From Candidatus Cloacimonadota bacterium (GTDB taxonomy: Bacteria; Cloacimonadota; Cloacimonadia; Cloacimonadales; JAFGVF01), in NCBI GenBank assembly GCA_016838885.1, contig JAEKNW010000276.1, positions 1 to 38,373 of the forward strand: a stretch of DNA of 38,373 bases, read 5' to 3'. Positions 22,489 through 30,674 of this stretch are shown here, one piece after another (positions within the stretch are counted from its first letter, which is position 1; each line of letters opens with the position of its first letter). The translations under genes were made by a program, and so were the position numbers. The notes below the pieces were generated by a model. That model saw only the letters and a program-made list of their open reading frames with translations. It searched no databases and was not told where the DNA came from.

Positions 22489-24716
22489 ATATCCTCCATC
22501 AACATAGGAAGTTTTTTCATTCTTCTTCCTGTAGCTCTATAAATTGCATTGGCTATAGCAGGTGATATTATTTCTAAAGCCGGTTCTCCGATACCCTTGG
22601 CTCCTGATGGAGTATTAGGATCAGGATTCTCAATAACAAAGTCATGAATCCTAGGTAATTCGTTTGCTCGATAAATTCTATACTTATGAAAGTTATCAGT
22701 AACAATATGACCATCTTCAATGATTAAATTCTCTTTAAGTGCCATACCTAAACCTTGAACGACACCTCCGTAAATTTGTCCGGACAAAAGACCTTTATTA
22801 ATAGCTTTACCAATATCATGAACAGCATAGATATCTAGAACTTTAAGTTTTTTAGTTTTCATATCAATCTCAATTTCTGCAACTTGAGCACTATAGACAT
22901 AGGTGAAATAAGCTTTTCCGGCTCCGCACTCTTCATCCCAAGTAACCGGTGGTGCTTCAAAGCTTCCAAAAGCATAGGGGTATGTGCAGTTTTGATACAT
23001 AATACTCATGGCTTCTTCCCAAGTTACACTTTTCTCGGAAGGAGAGATGAGTAAGTTATTTTGATAAATAATCTCATTAGGCTTACAAGAAAGTTTAGGG
23101 GCAATCACCTTATTAATTATGAGTTTTAACTTAGCAATAGCGTCCATTAAAGCTCCTCCCCCCATTAAAGTTCCGCGCGAAGCAACGGTTGTTCCACCAT
23201 CTGGGATTGAAGAAGTTGAAGAACGACGATACCTGATTTTTGAGAAAGGGAGACCTAGCTCTTTAGCTAATATATTTATCATAGCAGTTTCAGAGCCTTG
23301 ACCATTTTCATGAATGGAAACTTCTAACAAGATTGAACCATCAAACTGAACATTGATTATTGCTGATGTAAAGTCCTTACCTTCAGCACCTAGACTACAT
23401 CCGCGATAGGACATAGCTAAACCTATGCCATAGAGTTTGGAGTCATCACTCTTGCCATAAGAACACTTAGTTAACTTATCTGAATAATTACTTTCTTTGA
23501 TAACTTTATCCAAGACTTGATCTAAGGAGACAATGTGATTATCTAACTTTTGCTGAGATACAGTAATCGAATCTTGCCTAAGCATATTATTCTTTCTAAA
23601 AGTAATAGGGTCAAGACCTATTTTCTCCGCCAGAACTTCAACAATCTGTTCAATAGCAAAGTTAACTTGAGGTGAACCGAATCCCCTAAAAGCACCGGTA
23701 TAAACATTATTAGTATAGAAGGCTTTTACGTCAGTATAAACATGAGGAATAATATATGGACCACCACATTGAACTGTTGATCTCCAAGTAACCCAAGGTG
23801 AAACAGAAGTATAGGCACCTCCATCAGCAACAATATTAGCTTCCAAAGCGTGAATCTTGCCCTTTTTAAGTCCAATCTTGTAGTTCATCTTATAAGGATG
23901 TCTCTTATAACTCTCCTTTATGGACCATTCTCTGGTATAAGTCATTTTAACTGGTTTATTACAGAGCCAGGCAGCTAGGGCTGTACGAGCACAAACTATG
24001 GCAGCAGTATCATCTTTACCACCAAAGCCACCTCCCATAGGAATAGTAATTACTTCTATTTCAGAGAGTTTCTTACCTAAAAGAGCTGCTGTGAATCTTC
24101 TGCTACTGAAAGGATGTTGCATGGAGCCATAAACTTCAATAACTCCATCATCTCGAACTTGACATACTGCTGATTCAGGTTCTAAATAGCCATGTTCAAC
24201 AAAGTTAGTCTCATAAAAATCTTCTAGGATTATATCGCATTCAGCGAATCCTTTAACAATATCACCTTTGCGAACTTTATGGTGATTTATTAAATTTGAA
24301 TCATAAACATCATGTATCAAAATCTTATCTTTACTTGCTTCCTCAGTAGTTAATACAGAGGGTAACTTTTTATATTTTGCTGACACTTTTGCTACTGCTT
24401 GGAGAGCATTTTCGAGAGTATCAGCCACTATTAAAGCTATTACATCTCCCTCATATCTTATCTTATCATCAGCTAGAAGGGCGTAATCTTTTCTGATTTG
24501 TCCAAACTTCTTAACCCCTGGAATATCCTTTGCAGTAATTACTTTAACAACACCTGAACTCTTTTGGGCTGAATCTGTATTTATTTCAACAATCTCAGCA
24601 TGAATTTGATTTGAATAGACTGGCACACAATGAAGCATGTCAAATAATTTAATGTCATCAGCATACTTAGCCTTTCCTGTTACTTTGGCTACTCCATCAT
24701 TACGCCAGTTCATCAT
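22476..24716 (-). CDS. Molybdenum hydroxylase large subunit (xanthine dehydrogenase-like, second system)
   Basis: 746 residues, close to E. coli XdhA (752), with the two aldehyde-oxidase/xanthine-dehydrogenase domains. Landmarks are Q200 (MQHPF), GGGFGGKD (228-235), R272 (KRHPY), AFRGFGSPQ (342-350), NGQGSE (471-476) and the catalytic base E711 in GAKGIGEPAL. The residue aligned with the purine-binding Glu802 of bovine xanthine oxidase is D235; the aligned Arg880 is kept (R272). So it probably acts on a purine, but perhaps with different orientation or substrate from the other system in this window. Its ATG overlaps the stop of the dihydropyrimidinase gene. XdhC and MocA-like genes downstream supply cofactor maturation. 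Confidence 0.9.
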   Translation of the reverse strand: MMNWRNDGVAKVTGKAKYADDIKLFDMLHCVPVYSNQIHAEIVEINTDSAQKSSGVVKVITAKDIPGVKKFGQIRKDYALLADDKIRYEGDVIALIVADTLENALQAVAKVSAKYKKLPSVLTTEEASKDKILIHDVYDSNLINHHKVRKGDIVKGFAECDIILEDFYETNFVEHGYLEPESAVCQVRDDGVIEVYGSMQHPFSSRRFTAALLGKKLSEIEVITIPMGGGFGGKDDTAAIVCARTALAAWLCNKPVKMTYTREWSIKESYKRHPYKMNYKIGLKKGKIHALEANIVADGGAYTSVSPWVTWRSTVQCGGPYIIPHVYTDVKAFYTNNVYTGAFRGFGSPQVNFAIEQIVEVLAEKIGLDPITFRKNNMLRQDSITVSQQKLDNHIVSLDQVLDKVIKESNYSDKLTKCSYGKSDDSKLYGIGLAMSYRGCSLGAEGKDFTSAIINVQFDGSILLEVSIHENGQGSETAMINILAKELGLPFSKIRYRRSSTSSIPDGGTTVASRGTLMGGGALMDAIAKLKLIINKVIAPKLSCKPNEIIYQNNLLISPSEKSVTWEEAMSIMYQNCTYPYAFGSFEAPPVTWDEECGAGKAYFTYVYSAQVAEIEIDMKTKKLKVLDIYAVHDIGKAINKGLLSGQIYGGVVQGLGMALKENLIIEDGHIVTDNFHKYRIYRANELPRIHDFVIENPDPNTPSGAKGIGEPALEIISPAIANAIYRATGRRMKKLPMLMEDICKQ

Positions 24717-26038
24717 AGGGCATTTCCTTTGGGATTATTAATTAATATCTCGCCATCACTAACCACAAATTCACCACCCTTCATAACTTTGGATATATTT
24801 AATTTTGTAGTTATCTCTGAGTAAGGATTATAGATGCCTTCTCTGCCAGCTAGCGAATGTTCATTATCAAAATCAACTACTACTAAATCAGCTATTGAAT
24901 TTACCATAATAGCCCCTTTGTCGGGGTATAAGCCTGTTAAATGGGCGGGCTCTGCTGACAGTTTCTGTTGTAAAAACTTTGCTTTTTCAAAATCTCTTTC
25001 AAACAGATTGCTTGTTAGGTAGGGGATAAAGTCTAAACCACTTAAGCCACTGGGAGCTTTATCATAGAATCTTCGACCAATCATTTTTTGACTCTGGGTA
25101 AAAGGACAGTGATCAGAGGCAATAATATTGAAGTAGTTTAATTTGAAACCCTCTATTAATTTTGCATTGTTCTCTTTATCTCTTAATGGTGGAGTACAAA
25201 TGTATTGTTCACCATTTAGTTTTGAGTAATTTGTATTGTCTAAAAATAGATATTGAGGACATGTTTCACAGGTAACAAAGTTATTGTATTTAAGTTTGTT
25301 AATAACTTTCATTGCTTCAGCTGTAGAGACATGAACAATATGGAAATGAGCCCCTGTACGACGAGCTATCCTTAATATTTTATTAACAGCTGTAAGTTCA
25401 ACAGTTTTTGATCTAACTCTTACAAAATTGCTTAAACTGGTATCATTAGTCTTTATTGCTTTAGACCTTATCAAGTCATCGTCTTCGCAATGAACTAATA
25501 TCAAGATTTGTTGGTTAACATATTTTTTAGCAAATTCTTCTATCTCGTGATAGGAGCTATATATTCCTGCTTTTTTATAGGTTGTATAGAGTTTAAAGGT
25601 ACTAAAGCCTTCATCTATAAGTTCAGAGATTATTTTATGACTTTCATCATCAAATGTAGTGGGAGTAAGATGCCAACCAACATCACACCACAGATTCCCC
25701 TTGGCCTTTTCATGAGTTCTATTTACAGCATCTCTAAGAGTTTCTCCCTTACGTTGAGTTATGAAACTAAAGAGGGTTGTGATTCCACTTTTTAAAGCAA
25801 CACGAGTTCCTGAGTCATAATTATCTGCAATGGGAACTCCATTAATTTCATCATCCAGATGAACATGAAAATCTATAAAACCCGGAAGTACAAACTTGTA
25901 ATCAATGTCTATTTCTTCCCAACCAGTCTGTTTCTTAATTTTCTCAGCTATTTCCACTATGGTATCTTCATCAATTAAAATATCTCGATTAATGATTTGA
26001 TTATCACTAATCAAACTACAATTCTTTAATAATTTCAT
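24713..26038 (-). CDS. Dihydropyrimidinase/hydantoinase-family cyclic amidohydrolase
   Basis: A 441-residue amidohydrolase. The binuclear metal site is complete: H58 and H60 (FHVHLDD), the carboxylated lysine K149 (STFKLYTTY), H183 (LVHCEDD), H236 (HIVHVST) and D309 (ASDHCPF). E. coli HyuA (461) holds the equivalent place in the ygeW cluster and family enzymes open cyclic amides (dihydropyrimidines, hydantoins). Here the substrate is probably a reduced, ring-opened purine intermediate with a hydantoin- or dihydropyrimidine-like ring. It is 10 bp downstream of the threonine-synthase-like gene and overlaps the molybdenum subunit gene by 4 bp. Confidence 0.9.
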   Translation of the reverse strand: MKLLKNCSLISDNQIINRDILIDEDTIVEIAEKIKKQTGWEEIDIDYKFVLPGFIDFHVHLDDEINGVPIADNYDSGTRVALKSGITTLFSFITQRKGETLRDAVNRTHEKAKGNLWCDVGWHLTPTTFDDESHKIISELIDEGFSTFKLYTTYKKAGIYSSYHEIEEFAKKYVNQQILILVHCEDDDLIRSKAIKTNDTSLSNFVRVRSKTVELTAVNKILRIARRTGAHFHIVHVSTAEAMKVINKLKYNNFVTCETCPQYLFLDNTNYSKLNGEQYICTPPLRDKENNAKLIEGFKLNYFNIIASDHCPFTQSQKMIGRRFYDKAPSGLSGLDFIPYLTSNLFERDFEKAKFLQQKLSAEPAHLTGLYPDKGAIMVNSIADLVVVDFDNEHSLAGREGIYNPYSEITTKLNISKVMKGGEFVVSDGEILINNPKGNAL

Positions 26039-26048
26039 CTCTCTCCAC

Positions 26049-27185
26049 CTAGTAATTTAAGATTGAATTCACATCTTTTAATCCATGTCCGGTCAACAAT
26101 AAAACTATTTGTTGATCCTTGTTAAGCATATATTTCTCTTCAAAAATCCCGGCAACAACTGCAGAAGATGGCTCACAAAATATCCCACTATTCCGGGCTA
26201 TTTCAAATTGAAAACCAACAATCAATGAATCATCTACTTCTATCATAAATCCATGACTCTCCCTGATTGCTCGTACTGCTAAATCAGCACAAGCCGGACT
26301 CTTAACAGAAATAGAATCAGCTATTGTATCAGCATGTTCCAGTGATTTATATTCTCCATTCTTCCAATAATTATAGATAGCATTTGATTTATTACTTTGT
26401 ACTCCGATTAATTTTGGTATTGAATTGGTTATTCCTAACTCTAAGAGGTCTTTAAAACCCTTATAAACTCCCGATAAAATTACTCCATCTCCAACAGGTA
26501 TAACAATATAAGCAGGTATTTTGTTATTGTTTTGTTGATAAATTTCTAGAGCTACACTCTTCTTCCCTTCAATCGTAATCGGGTTATAACCTGTATTACG
26601 ATTTAATGATTTACCATCAGCTGAGTAATCAATCGATAGTGCATAAGCATCATCATAGGATCCTTCAACTAAATCTAAATCAGCTCCATAAGCTATATTT
26701 TGAGCTCTTTTCCCTAAAGGTGCCTTAGCTGGGATAAAGATTTTTGCTTTAATATCAGTAGCTGCACTTATTCCTGCGAGTGAGCTTCCTGCATTCCCGG
26801 TAGATGCACAGACTATTTTATTTATATTGTGATGTTTTGCTTGAGCAAGAACCCAATAAGAAGCTCTATCTTTATAGGAACCTGTTGGATTTACTGTATC
26901 ATTCTTGATCCAGAGATTGAGATTATGTTTATTGCTTAATTTTTCAGCTTTAAAAAATGGTGTATTTCCAACTGGTATATTTGGTAAATCAGCTTTATCA
27001 TAGGGAAAGAAATTATTAATTAAGAGTTCTTTTTGAATGTTTTCCTTATCGGCTTGGTCATAGCAAATTTCTAAGACACCACTTAACTTATTGCCGGGAA
27101 CCCAATCTCTCCCACATTCATCGCATAAATAGTGGATATGTTCAATACTAAAATCTTTACCACATTCAGTGCATTTATATTTCAT
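26049..27185 (-). CDS. Zinc-ribbon threonine-synthase-like PLP enzyme
   Basis: 378 residues with an N-terminal rubredoxin-like zinc ribbon (C5, C8, C21, C24). A fold-type II PLP domain follows: K105 in NPTGSYKDRAS, the STGNAGSS loop (128-135), and a serine or cofactor-anchoring end (LLLTGHGLKD near the C-terminus). The best-known relatives make threonine from phosphohomoserine. Neither homoserine kinase nor homoserine dehydrogenase is nearby; instead it is the first gene of purine unit 2, 10 bp before the cyclic amidohydrolase. Two readings remain: a housekeeping threonine synthase parked here, or a lyase for a beta-amino acid intermediate. I favour the second modestly because of the tight coupling. 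Confidence 0.8.
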   Translation of the reverse strand: MKYKCTECGKDFSIEHIHYLCDECGRDWVPGNKLSGVLEICYDQADKENIQKELLINNFFPYDKADLPNIPVGNTPFFKAEKLSNKHNLNLWIKNDTVNPTGSYKDRASYWVLAQAKHHNINKIVCASTGNAGSSLAGISAATDIKAKIFIPAKAPLGKRAQNIAYGADLDLVEGSYDDAYALSIDYSADGKSLNRNTGYNPITIEGKKSVALEIYQQNNNKIPAYIVIPVGDGVILSGVYKGFKDLLELGITNSIPKLIGVQSNKSNAIYNYWKNGEYKSLEHADTIADSISVKSPACADLAVRAIRESHGFMIEVDDSLIVGFQFEIARNSGIFCEPSSAVVAGIFEEKYMLNKDQQIVLLLTGHGLKDVNSILNY

Positions 27186-27216
27186 GTTACCTTCACTGCC
27201 TAGATATTTATTCTTA

Positions 27217-27252
27217 ATAAAAAAAAGATTGAGGACTAATCTAAGTCCTCAA
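27217..27252 (-). terminator. Strong intrinsic terminator ending purine unit 1
   Basis: On the minus strand TTGAGGACT pairs perfectly with AGTCCTCAA around a 6-base loop and is followed by TCTTTTTTTTATT. It lies about 37 bp after the stop of the DUF3078-like gene and before the threonine-synthase-like gene. This is the clearest intrinsic terminator in the window and splits the purine locus into two units, although read-through is possible. Confidence 0.85.
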
Positions 27253-27288
27253 CCAAATCTATATTAGTCTAAATACTTGTCAATGAAT

Positions 27289-28149
27289 TTAGAATAATTT
27301 ATAGGTAATTGATAATCCAGAGGTTTGCTTGAACCTGCCGGTGTAATCAATTTCTTTATCATAAAGAAGTTGGGTATAAACGTTAAATGATAGGTATTTA
27401 TAGAGTTGAATACTTAGTTCATTAGTCCATTCAATATCCAATTGCTTCCAGTCATCGATTTTTTCACCATTTACATCAACTAAATCATCTTCTTCGGAAT
27501 TAAAGAAAGCTTGGAAGAGGAAGAGATTAGAGGTAAATTTGGTTTTGTCAAAAGGACATACCCACATGAATTCAGTTACTGATTCAGCACCACCATCAAT
27601 CATAGGAGAAACACCATATATGTAGTTTTCTCTCATAAGCAGACCGGCACGAGTATTTAAACCCAATCTAGGTTCCTCAAAGATAATTTTGGAAGCACCA
27701 ATACCTTGAGAGAATCGTGCTGGGTCAAAGGCTCTTTTATTTGTTCCTTCAAAGACTGTTTCTAGTCTTAAAGATACATAAGGGTCTACCCAACCGTCTA
27801 GGGTTATTAAACCTAATGATAAAAGATCAATTTCATCATCAGATTTTCTTGGTTCTTGCCAGCCTGGAAGTTGTGCATCTGTAACAGGGTCTTTTTCTGT
27901 ATCATAGATTTGACCAAACTTCATTTTTAAGGTATTCATTGATCTAAACCAATCCAGTAATTGCTTATTAGCTGTCATGTTACCCTGAATTAACCAGTTT
28001 ATATTAGATTCTTCTTCGCCATCCCAGTTATCAGTGTAAAAGCTCTGTGAAAGAGTTCCCTTAACATCAAATGAGTATTCCCATTTCTCTTGTGCTACAA
28101 GAGTTCCTAACAACACAGTAACTAATGCAATAAATAGAATTTTCTTCAT
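27289..28149 (-). CDS. Exported DUF3078-like outer-membrane protein
   Basis: With the start at 28149 the protein has 286 residues and begins with a signal peptide (MKKILFIALVTVLLGTLVAQ). The frame is open 21 codons further upstream, but this ATG has an AAGGAG ribosome binding site 7 bp away and a proper leader, and the upstream part overlaps ygeY. Alternating beta-strands, a WDGEEESNINW segment, a KSDDEIDLLSLGL segment and a final Phe fit a beta-barrel of the DUF3078 type known from Bacteroidota. It begins 4 bp after the ygeY stop and is followed by a terminator, so it is the last gene of purine unit 1. An outer-membrane role in purine or product passage is only an inference. Confidence 0.75.
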   Translation of the reverse strand: MKKILFIALVTVLLGTLVAQEKWEYSFDVKGTLSQSFYTDNWDGEEESNINWLIQGNMTANKQLLDWFRSMNTLKMKFGQIYDTEKDPVTDAQLPGWQEPRKSDDEIDLLSLGLITLDGWVDPYVSLRLETVFEGTNKRAFDPARFSQGIGASKIIFEEPRLGLNTRAGLLMRENYIYGVSPMIDGGAESVTEFMWVCPFDKTKFTSNLFLFQAFFNSEEDDLVDVNGEKIDDWKQLDIEWTNELSIQLYKYLSFNVYTQLLYDKEIDYTGRFKQTSGLSITYKLF

Positions 28150-28153
28150 TTTT

Positions 28154-29356
28154 TTACTCCTTAAGTGTTTTAATATATGAAGTATAAAAAGCTGTTGCTT
28201 TCCATAAATCATCTCTCTTCACCTTTTCATTAGGTGCATGTGCTTGATCTTCATCACCGGGACCAAATCCTAAACATTTAATTTCAGGATGTTTACCCAT
28301 AATGAAAACACAATTAGTACTAAAGGTCCACTTGTCAATCAGTGGCTCTTTATTAAATATAGAAGAAAATCCTTTTTTCGCAACTTTTAAATATTTAGAA
28401 TCAGGCTCTAGAACCCAGGTTGGGTAATATTTTTCTACTGGATATACTTTTCCTGTGTAAGCTTTCTCTTTATATTCCAATACTTTCACTGAGGCTTCTG
28501 GATAGCCTGCCATACGGCAACATTCTTTTAATTCATTTACAGCAATTTCTTTGGTTTCACCGGCAGTTAATCTCCTATCGCATTGAAGATAGACATAATC
28601 AGAGACAGCACATTGGGATGGAGAATCTGATTGCATTACAGAAACAGTAATGGTTCCTTTTCCTAAGAAGTCATCATATTTTAATCTGTCATTAAGTTTT
28701 TCTATTTCAAGAGCAATCCGCGACATCTTATAGATAGCATTATCTCCTCTTTCTGGAGCTGAGCCATGACAGGAAATACCTTTAACTTCGATAGAAATCT
28801 CCATTCTTCCACGATGACCTCTGTAGATATTACAGCTGGTAGGTTCAGTACTGATTACCAACTCAGGTTTAACTCCGTCTTCTAAGATTAAGTGTTCCCA
28901 TGCGATACCATCACAATCTTCTTCCATAACAGTGCCTGTAATCAGAACAGTGAAATCTTCAAGGAGGTCAAACTCTTTCATGAGCCAACCGGCATAAACC
29001 ATGGAAGCAAGTCCGGACTTTTGGTCAGAAGTTCCTCTTCCATATACATAGTTATCATCTATGAGACCACTATAAGGCTCTTTATCCCAGTTATCAAGGT
29101 TTCCTTCATAAACAGTATCGATGTGGGCATCAATGGCGATAACTCTTGGGCCTGAGCCTATTCTACCTATGATAGAACCTAGAGCGTCTATTCTTATCTC
29201 ATCATAGTTCAATTTTTCCATTTCTGATTTTATAAGTTGGACAACATCTCCTTCAGTTCCGGAGTGTGATCTGCATTTAATCAATCTACTTAAAAAGTCT
29301 GCGATTTGAGTTTCAATCTCTTTTGATTTATTTAAAATTGTTTCGTAACTTACCAT
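28154..29356 (-). CDS. ygeY: YgeY-family M20 hydrolase
   Basis: A 400-residue M20 metallohydrolase (E. coli YgeY 403). Metal and catalytic residues are visible: H78 and D80 (DAHIDTV), D111 (GRGTSDQK), E145/E146 (VMEEDCDG), E171 (STEPTSC) and a conserved His near the C-terminus (DQAHAPNE). The dimerisation insertion starts near HRGRMEISIEVKG. YgeY occurs with YgeW, YgfK and SsnA in anaerobic purine clusters, where it probably hydrolyses an amide or carbamoyl bond of a ring-opened intermediate. It starts one base after the ssnA-like stop codon and ends 4 bp before the outer-membrane protein gene. Confidence 0.92.
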   Translation of the reverse strand: MVSYETILNKSKEIETQIADFLSRLIKCRSHSGTEGDVVQLIKSEMEKLNYDEIRIDALGSIIGRIGSGPRVIAIDAHIDTVYEGNLDNWDKEPYSGLIDDNYVYGRGTSDQKSGLASMVYAGWLMKEFDLLEDFTVLITGTVMEEDCDGIAWEHLILEDGVKPELVISTEPTSCNIYRGHRGRMEISIEVKGISCHGSAPERGDNAIYKMSRIALEIEKLNDRLKYDDFLGKGTITVSVMQSDSPSQCAVSDYVYLQCDRRLTAGETKEIAVNELKECCRMAGYPEASVKVLEYKEKAYTGKVYPVEKYYPTWVLEPDSKYLKVAKKGFSSIFNKEPLIDKWTFSTNCVFIMGKHPEIKCLGFGPGDEDQAHAPNEKVKRDDLWKATAFYTSYIKTLKE

Positions 29357-29357
29357 T

Positions 29358-30674
29358 TTACATTCTCTCCCATAATTTTTTTGCTAATTCACGTGAATGT
29401 TTATTTATTTGATGTTGATCAATAAAGTCTTCAAATTGATAATTATGCCATAGGATTTTGCCATTAGATATTGTGGTCTCAACGTTAGCTTCAGCAAGAC
29501 CAAAGACAATATGTCCCAGTACATTATCTTCATTTAGTGGGGTAATTGGATCGTAATCTAAGATGATTAAATCTGCATAACTACCCTCCTTGAGGATACC
29601 AAATTTATCGGTTTTCCAGAGTCTGTTAGCAATTTTGGCATTATTTTCTAAGAGGAGTGAAGATATTTCCATGAAACCACAGCTTGGGTTTTCCTGTTTA
29701 ATATGCTGAAGCCATAGAGCTATTCTCATCTCATTGCCCATTTTATTTGTCATAGCATCAGTTCCTAAACCAACTAGAATACCTTCTTTGATTTGACTTA
29801 AGACATCACTAATCCCCACTGCATTGTTAAGATTTGATTCAGGGTTATGAACAATAATCCCATCATTTTCTTTGATAATTTGTCTGTCTCTATCTGAAAT
29901 ATTAACACAATGGGCAAGAATTGAATCTTTATTAACAATCCCGAATTTTGCTAATCTTTCCACTACTGAAGTCTTATATTTTTCTTGAGCATCGACTTCA
30001 TCACCTTTATCTTCTGAAACATGAATATGATAACCATAGTTATTGACATTCTTAGCTACTATTTCTTTTAAAGTGGCATCTGATAGAGTAAAAGATGCAT
30101 GAAGTCCAATTAAAGCTACAATATCAGGATTTTTATTATCTTCAATAAAGGAGAAGTTTTCTAAGATACCCGCATCCTTGATATCAGCACCATCTCGGTC
30201 TGAAATCTCATAGCAGAGAGAAGCCTTAACTCCCATTCTCTCAACAGCTTTAGCGATTTCCGGTAAGGAGTTAGTGATGGCATAAGGGCTGGCATGGTGG
30301 TCGATAAAAGTGGTAACTCCATTTTTAATCCCATCCATGATAGCAGTTAAGGCACTATAATAGGTATCTTCTAGAAGTAACTGCTTGTCCAACCTCCACC
30401 ACATATTATTTAAAACTTCTACAAAGTTCTTAGAGGGATCAATACCTCCTATACCTTTAGCGAAGCTAGAATAGAAATGAGTATGAGCATTGATATAACC
30501 CGGCATTACAACTTTATTCTTGCCATCGATAACCCGGTCATATTCTGAATCAGCCAACACCTCATTACCTAGATAAGATATATATTTGTCTTCTATAACT
30601 ATATTACTGTTTGTCAATAACATATTACTATTATTTAAAGTAATTATTGTAGTATTTTTTATTAGAATTTTCAT
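29358..30674 (-). CDS. ssnA: SsnA-type aminohydrolase
   Basis: A 438-residue amidohydrolase matching E. coli SsnA (442) in length. The metal site is visible: H64 and H66 (NAHTHFYSS), the YHIHVSE segment carrying the third His, the HCVN segment with the fourth, and the Asp of GTDAMTNKMGNE. In purine clusters SsnA is thought to deaminate or open a reduced purine ring. Its ATG overlaps the stop of the upstream reductase gene (TAATG). It is distinct from the guanine deaminase at the head of the operon, which has the WLNTYTFPEE signature that this protein lacks. Confidence 0.9.
   Translation of the reverse strand: MKILIKNTTIITLNNSNMLLTNSNIVIEDKYISYLGNEVLADSEYDRVIDGKNKVVMPGYINAHTHFYSSFAKGIGGIDPSKNFVEVLNNMWWRLDKQLLLEDTYYSALTAIMDGIKNGVTTFIDHHASPYAITNSLPEIAKAVERMGVKASLCYEISDRDGADIKDAGILENFSFIEDNKNPDIVALIGLHASFTLSDATLKEIVAKNVNNYGYHIHVSEDKGDEVDAQEKYKTSVVERLAKFGIVNKDSILAHCVNISDRDRQIIKENDGIIVHNPESNLNNAVGISDVLSQIKEGILVGLGTDAMTNKMGNEMRIALWLQHIKQENPSCGFMEISSLLLENNAKIANRLWKTDKFGILKEGSYADLIILDYDPITPLNEDNVLGHIVFGLAEANVETTISNGKILWHNYQFEDFIDQHQINKHSRELAKKLWERM

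Noticed and set aside
28150-28212. A 21-residue N-terminal extension of the DUF3078-like protein
   Set aside because: It overlaps the end of ygeY and would bury the signal peptide. The ATG at 28149 has an AAGGAG ribosome binding site and a typical leader.
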